DNA of 64,000 bases. It comes from Azorinus chamasolen. Taxonomy: Eukaryota > Mollusca > Bivalvia > Cardiida > Solecurtidae. Where the stretch lies: the NCBI GenBank assembly GCA_963576725.1, contig OY755240.1, positions 63,700,412-63,764,411 on the forward strand. Direction: 5' to 3'. Positions 26,761 to 35,259 of this stretch are shown here, one piece after another; the stretch's first letter is position 1, and every line of letters starts with the position of its first letter. The notes under the pieces are model-generated. The model made no database searches, had not been told where the DNA came from, and saw nothing but the letters and a program-made list of their open reading frames with translations. Position numbers and translations under genes: made by a program.

Positions 26761-27022
26761 ATTTGGGCATTCATCTGTGGAATAGTTACTGTGGTGTAGT
26801 GCAATACTGGCAGCTCTGATACATTTCTGTCTTTGTAGAGTTTTAAACCCTACAGGCAGGAGGATATAGATTGGTTTGTGTATAAATGAGCTGCACCTAT
26901 TAAAAAGGCATGTTGTAAAGATCAGCTGGGTCAGGGTCTTGCTCTGATGTCACATAGCCCTGAACTTTCAAATATTCATTGAAGATTGCCAATTGTGAAT
27001 AATAATTGATTTAAGTCTTGCA

Positions 27023-27268
27023 TTAACCCTTTCCCTCATATAACGTGTTTTACATTTCCAAACAGAGTAGACCCAGATCAGACGGCTCCTATAGGAGCCA
27101 TCTGATCAGGGTCTGCTCTGTTTGTTAATAGAATTTGATAGATCTGGTTCTTTAGTTTCTAAAATGGCTACAATGTTCCACCTTCCATATATAATTATAA
27201 CTATTTTGTCTATGAATATTCAGTAGGTATTGAAATTTGAAATAAACACAGAACAGGGAAAGGGTTAA
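27023..27268 (-). mobile_element. TTAA-1 MITE, reverse, well preserved
   Basis: TTAACCCTTTCCCTCATATA to GAACAGGGAAAGGGTTAA, 246 bp. Hairpin at 27058-27122: left arm GAGTAGACCCAGATC, right arm complement GAGCAGACCCTGATC, tip GGCTCCTATAGGAGCC. A good reference copy of the family. Confidence 0.9.
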
Positions 27269-27311
27269 AAAAAATTAAATAAAGAAGTATTATATCACCA
27301 TTTCAAACAGT

Positions 27312-27437
27312 AACTTTAGTTATGTAAGCAAATTGTGCAGACCCCGGATCAGACAGCCCCTGCAGGAGCTTTCTGATCTTGGCTTTCTCTCTTTGCAAAG
27401 GCGTGAAAAGGTGTGATTATATAATGCAGAAGGGTTA
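27312..27437 (+). repeat. TTAA-2 MITE, 5'-truncated
   Basis: GTAAGCAAATTGTGCAGACC..TTTGCAAAGGCG hairpin and AGAAGGGTTAAG end. Confidence 0.6.
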
Positions 27438-27591
27438 AGACGTGTTGGGGACTAGGCTTGCATTGTGTGTGGCTGAAAATGTTTGTCATGTGGTGTGCCT
27501 CAAGTAGGACTCCAACATTGAGGGGTTAGTGAACTATTGCAAGTACTTCAGGTAAAATGGTAATACTATTTGTGAATACAGTACAATCTGT

Positions 27592-27834
27592 CTTGGCCCT
27601 TTCTCTGTCCAATATTATTGTAGGAAAAAATGACATCATGAATATTAATTAGATTAATTTTTATAATGTCATATGGACACGGGACATTTTGGCTGAGACA
27701 GAAACTGTAGAATCATATGTTATATTTTCATAAGCAAATAGAGCAGACCCTGAACAGACGGCTCCTATAGGAGCCGCCTGATCTAGTCTACTCTGCAAAT
27801 GTGTGAAAATGCGTTTATATGAAAGAAATGGTTA
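27592..27834 (+). mobile_element. TTAA-2 MITE
   Basis: Degraded left end, ATCATGAATATTAATTAGAT body, hairpin with tip GGCTCCTATAGGAGCC (27761-27776), right end GAAAGAAATGGTTAA. Confidence 0.75.
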
Positions 27835-28086
27835 AGGTATTTACAATAGTTTTACATTAAACCCTCAATTAGTTGAGACCTTGTAGTCGTAAAAGTGCCA
27901 AAGAATGTACATAGTATGGTAAATTTTGAAGAAAAAAATTGTTGGACATTATGTCCCTGACTTTCAAAGCAGATCTTTGTGTTGTTGTGTTAAGTAGAAA
28001 CCATAATGAAAGTAGGGCTTTTTGACAGAAATAATTAGAATCGGAAAACAAGAAACCCTGATTAAACGGCTTCAGCAGTTCTCAGA

Positions 28087-28172
28087 TCTGGCCTTGAGGT
28101 AATAAAAACTTTTTTCATGGGTCTGGGTTCATTCTCAAGCATATGATTGTTCAGATACTTGAGAATAAAGTC
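28087..28172. repeat. H-family fragment
   Basis: TTCATTCTCAAGCATATGAT..ATACTTGAGAATAAAG inverted pair. Confidence 0.5.
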
Positions 28173-28175
28173 TTA

Positions 28176-28379
28176 CAGTAAAACCTCTCCATAACGGCCA
28201 CTAAATAATATCAAGTATTTTGTGCTAAAGACAGGTGGCTGCTTAAAGCAAGGTGAAAGTAAAACAGAACGCTCCTACAGGAGCGTTCTGTTTTACTTTC
28301 ACCTTGCTTTAAGCAGCCACCTGCCCTAAATAGCAACTAATTAACACAATTTAGTGGCCGTTATAGAGAGGTTTTACTG
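28176..28379. mobile_element. TA-1 MITE, intact
   Basis: CAGTAAAACCTCTCCATAAC / GTTATAGAGAGGTTTTACTG with TA on both sides. The central palindrome has perfect ~44-bp arms from CAGGTGGCTGCTTAAAGC inward to tip CGCTCCTACAGGAGCG. Confidence 0.9.
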
Positions 28380-28530
28380 TATAACCTTATAACCTTGTTC
28401 TGCACTGTTTGGAAATGCTTATATATTTTCCTTCCTCATTCTAGTGTTAAGGTATTAGGTAGAATGTATTCAATTTACTGTATGATTCAGAGGCCCAGAT
28501 AAGATGCACAAATTAAAACATTTTTAAGAA

Positions 28531-28850
28531 TAGTTCCTTTATTTCTCCACCAAAGCCTATCTTGTAACCACTGTTAATCTGTTTCCTGTTGAATATTCAT
28601 GAAATTGACATCATGAATATTTATTAACTGAATGTTTATAATTGTGTATGTCCAGATCATTCTTTGGTATTGGTAGAAAGTATAGTCCTATCTATTCTCA
28701 TTTTATAAGCAAACCGCAGACCCTGATCAGACAGCACCTACATGAGCTGTCTGATCTGGGTGTCTTCTGTTTGCAAAGGTGTGTGAAAAGGGTTAAGAAT
28801 TGTCTCTTCTAAAGAGTGGTCACAACATACGGTTTGATGGATAAATAATG
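28531..28850. mobile_element. G-family element split by TTAA-2
   Basis: Left half TTTCTCCACCAAAGCC..ACCACTG, right half GAATTGTCTCTTCTAAAGAG..TTTGATGGATAAATAA; a TTAA-2 copy with TTAA on both sides fills the gap. Confidence 0.78.
28574..28796 (+). mobile_element. TTAA-2 MITE nested in G
   Basis: TTAATCTGTTTCCTGTTGAA to GTGAAAAGGGTTAA; hairpin at 28708-28777. Confidence 0.78.
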
Positions 28851-29082
28851 ATTTTAGTATTTGAATATGCACCGTTATTTATTGCTCTGATGACTTTTAA
28901 TTGTTTCAGTGTTTAGTTGGCCTATTGTCATGTTAAGTTTTCTTATATGATTGAATGACTGATATGAATCTCCATTGATCTACTCAGAAACATAGATAAA
29001 ATTGCATAAATGTAACCCTTTCCTCCACCATTTCTATGCCTTTGCAAACGGAGTAAACCCAGATCAGACGGCTCCTTTTAGT

Positions 29083-29410
29083 AGTTAAGCATGAACACTT
29101 TCCATGTTGAATATTCATGTAAGAAATTATGACATCATGAATATTTATTAGCTAAAGTTTTATGATGGCTTAATCATACAGGATATTTTCTGGATGGTAG
29201 AAACTAGTCGGATCAATTTGATAAGCTAAGAGAGCACACCCTGATCAGGCTCCGAGGCTATAAAAGTTTTGCTCGAGTCTGAGATCATTCTCAAGCATCA
29301 GATACTTGAGAATGATCTCAGACTCTGGCTCAGAAGTTGTATAACCTTGGGCCCACATACAACACACACTTCTGATCTGAGTCTAAGCTATTTGCAAAGA
29401 TGTGAAAACG
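29083..29410 (+). mobile_element. TTAA-2 MITE with an H element in its hairpin
   Basis: AATATTCATGTAAGAAATTA body; the hairpin left arm (CACACCCTGATCAGGCTCCG) is interrupted at 29255-29360 by an H palindrome (GAGATCATTCTCAAGCATC / GATACTTGAGAATGATCTC) before the right arm TCTGATCTGAGTC. Confidence 0.65.
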
Positions 29411-29412
29411 TG

Positions 29413-29653
29413 TTTTTACTCCTTGAATATTCATGTAAGAAATGACGACGACATGGATATTTATAAGATGAATTTTTATAATGTAAAAGTTTCAAGGGAA
29501 TTTTCCACTGCAACACAAACTAGAATCACATCTATATCATATCATATAAGCAAATAGAGCAGATCCCTGATCAGAGGGCTCCTCTAGAAGCTGTCTGATC
29601 TGGGTCTACTCTTTTTGCAAAGGTATACAAAGGCTATATGGAGTAAAGGGTTA
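29413..29653 (+). mobile_element. TTAA-2 MITE
   Basis: TTTTTACTCCTTGAATATTC to GAGTAAAGGGTTAA; hairpin 29548-29620. Confidence 0.72.
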
Positions 29654-29713
29654 AACCATTACATCATAGATACGACTTTGCAAAGCATATATAATAAGGT
29701 GAAGGATTGATAA

Positions 29714-29872
29714 AACCTGGCCTCAAGGTTATAAAATTATTTGCTTGAATCTTAATTCATCCTCTAACATCTGATTGGTCAAAGTTTGAGTGAAACTCAA
29801 ATTCTGACCAGTCAGGTACTTCAGAATGAAGTCTGACTCAAATTTCAGCAGCTTTATAATCTCGGGTCATGA
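29714..29872. mobile_element. H-family fold-back element
   Basis: Outer GGCCTCAAGGTTATAAAAT / TTTATAATCTCGGGTC and inner GATTGGTCAAAGTTTGAGT / ACTCAAATTCTGACCAGTC arms. Confidence 0.62.
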
Positions 29873-30464
29873 CATAATTTTTGAGTTATTGTTTTCAGTG
29901 ACATTTTAAACTTTTTAGTGCTTGATGGCGGCATGGGTTGCACGTTTGATTGTGTTAGTGAATGTTTTAAACTTGTCTGAATATGATCATGTCTTTGTTT
30001 TAGAGTCCTCTTAAAGAAATTAACGTCATACAAGTATATCTGTTAGATAGTATATAAAGTCAAACACATTTTTATCATACATGTCATAACACTCCAGACG
30101 TGACCTTTGACCTTATTTTGTTTTAGAAAAAAACCTTCTCATTGGCTGTTTATAACTTTATCCATATCATTGTTGAAAGTTGTATAATTATTTTTTGCAT
30201 GAAAAGATTTTGTTCACCAAAAAAGGTCAAAGGCCATTGTTGTAGTGTGATGACTGAGCATATTTTATTCCTCAGGATTTTCCTTTATACATAGTCACAG
30301 TGTAAATCAGTCATTTCATGACGTCATTGTAGATAGATCATACCCCACCCCTTCATCAAACCACATAATTCATCTATTGACCCATCTACTGTAGAGACAA
30401 AATTTTGTATTGTATGAATTTGAATGAAATACCAGGACGAGAAAATAGCCTTGTTTGTTGTGGT
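29873..30464. other. No gene or repeat recognised
   Basis: AT-rich DNA with no family match that I can see and no ORF of note. Confidence 0.4.
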
Positions 30465-30539
30465 CTACTCCTGTCTATGACTTGTTGTGGTTAACTCCTG
30501 TCTATGACGAACTAAACCTTTAGTGGTGGAGAATGAGTG

Positions 30540-30620
30540 TACTGACATTTGCAAACAGTGTAGACCTAGATCAGAGTGCTCCTCCTGAGCCCCCTGATCA
30601 GGGTCTGCACTGTGCGTCAT
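30540..30620. repeat. TTAA-4 hairpin fragment
   Basis: GCAAACAGTGTAGACCTAG..GATCAGGGTCTGCACTG with a shortened tip GCTCCTCCTGAGC. Confidence 0.6.
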
Positions 30621-30754
30621 TAAAACCATCTTACAAATTGTAACATTCCACACGGAATCGACTCTACCAACAGCGATGGACCCTTTCTCTTTGAAAAACC
30701 AACATTTAAATACTTGCACAGGTTCTGGTTGGTAAATATTTCAACATTCAAATA

Positions 30755-30936
30755 CAGTAGAACCCCTCTAATGCCACTTAAAAAATAACCCTAGCTGTTT
30801 TCATAAGCTGGTGGTTGCTTAATGCAGGATGAAAGTTATGCAGAAAGCCAGCTTTCATCCTGCATTAAGCTACCACCTGGTTTTAAAACCCAGAATTATA
30901 CCTATTCTTGGTGGTTGCATTAGAGGGGGTTTACTG
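30755..30936. mobile_element. TA-2 MITE
   Basis: CAGTAGAACCCCTCTAATGC / GCATTAGAGGGGGTTTACTG, TA on both sides; palindrome shortened at the tip (AGAAAGCCAGCTTTC). Confidence 0.85.
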
Positions 30937-31401
30937 TACTTGTACATGTTGGTAATATTTCAACATTCAAAAACATGTACAGATTGGTAAATTTGTCATT
31001 GGTTTTAAATTTGCATGGTAATTTCCCTATGGCCACCAGAGTGGGGAGAAGATTCCTCAACCATTTGGGTTAGGGTTTTGAAATTTCTTGTGTGAGTGCA
31101 TCATGGGAAGGCGGCGAGTTACATGTCTAATAACTGACCTCAATTTTATCAATAGTGTGTAAACACTGGAGTATAGAAATGCTAAGAACAGTCTCCGATG
31201 GATTGCTTGACGATACTAGCTTGTTAATTGTCTGTTGCAATTCAGAAAGTTCCATCTCTTCTAGAATGTAGTGAAGTTAATTTGGACCCAGATGACAGGC
31301 TTTGTTACTCGGCATCTCATTTTGATCCAAACATCAATGATTCGACAGCAGCAGAAAGTCATGCACGAATGATAACAGTTTGAATCCAGACAAGCCACAT
31401 A

Positions 31402-31815
31402 CATTAGAACGTGTCTTAACCCATTACCTCATAGGCTATTTTTAGATACAACCTCTGAATAAATCTACCTAAAAGGACCATTAACTAGAGAAAAGGAAAA
31501 TTTTAGAATGTTGTATTTTGGAACCATTGTGATAAATAGAGCATTTCTGTAAGAGCAAATGCTCTATTTATGACAATGGTTTCACAAAGTGACTTCTACA
31601 GAGTTCTCAATATCAGGGAATGGGTTAAGCGACCCTCAAAAAGCGGTATAATTATGGACATACAAGTCGGGTGATAGCTTAATGCAAGTCAAAAATAATG
31701 CAGAAAGTTCCTATAGGAGCTTTCTGCATTATTTTTGCCCTGCATTAAGCAACAGCCACCTTTTAAAGAATTAAATGTTCAATAAATTAATGGTTGCTTA
31801 AGACAGGTTCTACTG
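31402..31815. mobile_element. TA-3 MITE with TTAA-3 insertion
   Basis: CATTAGAACGTGTC-TTAA, insertion, TTAA-GCGACCCTCAAAAAG; right end GCTTAAGACAGGTTCTACTG then TA. Tip GTTCCTATAGGAGC. Confidence 0.85.
31416..31628 (+). mobile_element. TTAA-3 MITE nested in TA-3
   Basis: Perfect TTAA on both sides of CCCATTACCTCATAGG..GGGAATGGG, 14 bp inside the TA-3 left end. The palindrome tip is partly deleted. Confidence 0.87.
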
Positions 31816-31930
31816 TATAGCGTAACCCACGAATTCTTGCCAGAGTTAAGTGCCATTGATTTATATTTGTATCATCTACTTTAGCAGAACGACATCTAGC
31901 CAACACCTTTCTTGTCCAAATGCCATTACA

Positions 31931-32162
31931 CATAACACTTTCCTCCATAGATATGCCTTTCTACGCCTCTGTAAAAGTCACATTTTGAAACCATTGTGAT
32001 AAATGGCGCATTTGCTCCTAAGGAGCAAATGCTCTATTTATCAAAATGGTTTCAGAACTACAAAATTCTTTAAAAAAATCATTTTCTCTAGTTAATGCTC
32101 CTTTTCGGTAGATTTATTTAAAGAGGTTGGATCTAAAAATAGCCTATGAGGTAATGGGTTAA
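31931..32162 (-). mobile_element. TTAA-3 MITE, reverse
   Basis: Left end degraded (CACTTTCCTCCATAGATATG), palindrome GCATTTGCTCCTAAG / GAGCAAATGC, right end GAGGTAATGGGTTAA. A TTAA-2 end fragment follows to 32220. Confidence 0.78.
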
Positions 32163-32277
32163 GTTGATTAATATTCACATATGCATTATTTATTTCATGA
32201 AGAAAAGGAGTTAACTATAATTTCCCCCAGATGCATTACGTACACGCCGTAGAAATTTATAAAATGCTCCTTTCTCC

Positions 32278-32455
32278 AATATGCCATCTACCTGACATTT
32301 GACAGCTTCAAAAATAGAACTAGATTATGCCCAGATCAGAAGGCTCTGGTCAGTGTCATTTCTATTTGCTTATAGAATAATATACATTGTAGATCAAACT
32401 ACAGTTTCTACCATGGCCAAACATTACTGTGTTCATATGCCATTATTAATATTTG
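32278..32455 (-). repeat. TTAA-2 MITE, reverse, degenerate
   Basis: Half hairpin (CCCAGATCAGAAGGCTC..GTCAGTGTC) and ACAGTTTCTACCATGGCC. Confidence 0.55.
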
Positions 32456-32501
32456 TCCCAGTCAATCAACACATGAACTGTGAGAAAGTTCAGACTGCTA
32501 T

Positions 32502-32812
32502 TTAACCCTTTCCCACTGGCACTTGATCGAAAAAGACTATATGTAGTTTATTTATAGCAACTAGTACATTAATACACTATGGTATAATGATTATATTACA
32601 CAACTATAGTCTATTTCGATCAAGTGCCAGTGCCCTTTCCCTATTCTATGTTTATTCCAAATTTTGATACGTACAGAATATTGATGGACAATATAGTTAT
32701 AACGAAATATACAAGATGGAAAATTATAGTCATTTTAGAAAGTAAAGAAACATCTTTCAAATTCCATTAGCAAACAGAGCAGACCCTGATCAGACGGCTC
32801 CACGTGAAAAGG
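32502..32812 (+). mobile_element. TTAA-1 MITE split by a hAT MITE
   Basis: TTAACCCTTTCC, 119-bp insertion, then CCCTTTCCCTATTC and the normal TTAA-1 body. The hairpin stops after the first arm (CAGACGGCTCC) and the right end is lost. Confidence 0.8.
32514..32632. mobile_element. hAT-like MITE with 8-bp target duplication
   Basis: Terminal inverted repeats CACTGGCACTTGATCGA / TCGATCAAGTGCCAGTG, extended inward to AGACTATA. Direct repeat CCCTTTCC at 32506-32513 and 32633-32640. 119 bp, no coding capacity. Confidence 0.88.
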
Positions 32813-32950
32813 AAAGGACCAAGCAATTGAATAGTGAAAGGATCAAACAACACATGAACTATGAGAATGTTCTGACTGCTTTTAAGCAATTAAACAGCAG
32901 TTGCAATGGTCCAAATCATGAATGAAATCAACATTATTATTTATAGACAG

Positions 32951-33422
32951 AGAGCGACTTCACTTGGGTCTATAGTTCCAACCATAGATGCCGCTAAATG
33001 CTAAAAATAGAAGTTGCAGACATGCGCAATGAATGTGGCAAGTTTACATGTGTAGCGAAACTACTGTATCGTCAAAAAATGTAAACAAACAAAAACAACA
33101 CTATTCTTGATCTTTTTAACGACGAAAATAATATGTAATACATTACAGTACATTACAGAATAGTACATGTGACCGATCTTATTTTGTCAAGATCAAAATA
33201 ACGCATAATTTTGAATAATCTCTTAATTCTAATTAAAACTTAAGATACCAACTTTCAGTTTATCGTTTGTCGCCATCTTGGAACTACAGCGACCAAGCCC
33301 TATGGCGTGATTCGACTATAGTTCGGGTTAAAAGGTCATATGACGTAACTTTAGTCGCGACTGTCGCCGTTCATATCAAACTGGTAACTTGTTCGAACTA
33401 TAGATCCAACTGAAGTCGCTCT
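32951..33422. mobile_element. TIR element, 472 bp, unclassified
   Basis: Ends AGAGCGACTTCACTTGG..TCTATAGTTC and their inverse at 33395-33422, about 26 of 28 bases matching. No obvious target duplication. Single copy in the window. Confidence 0.62.
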
Positions 33423-33639
33423 CATCAACAATAAATTGCATTACAAGAATGCGTTAACACTCCGTCTGTAAACCATGTCGCCTGCTGGACTTATCTTCAG
33501 TTGCCGTGTCAACCACTTGATTCTGATAATATACCGAGTTACTCGGCATCTCATCTGCACCCAACTTGTTTTCGCATATTCTTAATTTGCAACAAGAGCC
33601 CTGTGAGTCGCTTTCCGGTGACTTCGGCATTGAAAGAGT

Positions 33640-33887
33640 TTAACCCTTTCACCGCCAATGTCGCATAAATGCACCACGACAAATAGTGCAGTCCCAGATC
33701 AGACGCCGCCTTTTCAAAGCGGCGTCTGATCAGGGACTTCACTTTTTGTCTCAATCTCTTTTTCTATTTATGTGCTTTATTCCTTTGAAATTTGCATTTA
33801 TTTATCTCACTTCCTTATTTTACAGAATGATTTAACAAACTTGGATTGCGTCTACGACAATTAGAAATTTGGCGCCCAAAGGGTTAA
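33640..33887 (+). mobile_element. TTAA-7 MITE 3' of the secreted-protein gene
   Basis: TTAACCCTTTCACCGCCAAT to GCGCCCAAAGGGTTAA. Palindrome GATCAGACGCCGCCTTTT / CAAAGCGGCGTCTGATC. It lies just downstream of the minus-strand stop at 33974; on that strand it holds two AATAAA motifs (near 33777 and 33798). Confidence 0.82.
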
Positions 33888-33973
33888 ACTATGCAAGGTG
33901 TCGAAGTCAGATTCCAAGTGTCGCCGACCATATTAATTCAATCGTCTGTAAACAGGTTAAGTTATTCATGTGG

Positions 33974-35259
33974 TTACAATCTATTTGCGCCTGAATTATC
34001 TCTACGACTTGCAAACCAGTCACTAATTGAGGATAAGAAACCTGTTAGAATAGCGGAGCTAGAATTTGAAGAAGTCTGCACTCTGGGTTCCTGGATTGAC
34101 GGCATAGTCCCACCCAAATGCATCTGTATTCCACCTGTGCCGCCGTCATTAGGAGAACGAGTTGCCTCATTGGTTCCACTCGCTATTGTGACATCTTTTA
34201 AAACAGCGACACCTAGCGGACCAGTTTCAGGCGCTATTGTAACATCTTGGAAAACGGCGACACCTAGCGGACCTGAAAACTCTGGATCTAACAAAGGATC
34301 CCAAGTTGTGGTGTTTATTGGTAACTTGCTCCCAGCATGGGGTGTATTAGCTCGATGTGTCGTCCTAATAGAGCTTGTTGTTTCATAGGCAACTGTAGTT
34401 GCCTGATCTGTCGCCACTTTGTGATTGGATACCTGGGAGTTACTTTCATCTAACTCACCTTTTCTAATTGTTGTCAACTCAAAATTTACAGGTACAGTGG
34501 AAGTGGGTGTACTCATTTCTACTCTCCTCCTTCCAAAGATTTGCTGTAATATTGATATAGTTCCGTCACTTGTAGTTGTCATATTGAGATCAGTTCGACT
34601 ATTGCGTTGCGTTGTGTGTGCCGTTACAAGCCTATCCTTCATTGTTAATGGTTCAGCGGTTTCAGTCATCCCTTCAACATTTCCAGTTTCTACACCCTCT
34701 GCTTTACGCCGATTATTCTTTGGTGAAGTTGAAATCATTCGCTCTTCATTGAAAGCTGATGAACCATTTCCCAGAGTTTTTGCATTATTTGTACCAAGCG
34801 GACCAGTATTTGCTGATGTTTGCACTGGTTCCTTGTTGGCTAAGGCAGTAGATGGCACAGCTTCTGTTATTGTTGGACCCCCTGTTTCTTCATTCTGTTT
34901 TAGAATCCCTGGTGTCCGTTCACTATTTTCACGAACGTTTGTTTTCCCAATGTTCAAGCGACTTGGTGTATCATGAAAATTGTTTGAATTAGCAAATTCG
35001 AATGAAGATATTGTGGTTGTTTCACTCCAATCCCCAGCCGCGTTCAATGTAGACTGCGCTATTGCGTTCAGTCTGTTTTTGTTTGATATCTGTCTCAACC
35101 ACAGTTCCTGACGGGCTCGTTGCTTCTCTACAAGTAATGTCTTTATCTTGGCGTCCGCAAGCCTTCTGGCATCCAGTCGCCGCTGTTTTTCCGTGAGTTT
35201 CATGCGCAAAACACGTAGTATGTCACCTCTGGACTTGACTTTTTTCAAGATGCGGGGAT
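33974..35259 (-). CDS. Exon 2 of the putative secreted protein
   Basis: Open for 428 codons with no stop, far longer than chance ORFs nearby. The ORF can be read a few codons beyond the acceptor to an ATG at 35284, but the polypyrimidine/TACAG acceptor at 35260-35272 argues that this part is intron. Confidence 0.75.

Noticed and set aside
33891..34976. Plus-strand ORFs of 165 and 183 aa
   Set aside because: Antisense shadows of the 428-codon minus-strand exon, which has splice sites and a signal-peptide exon.
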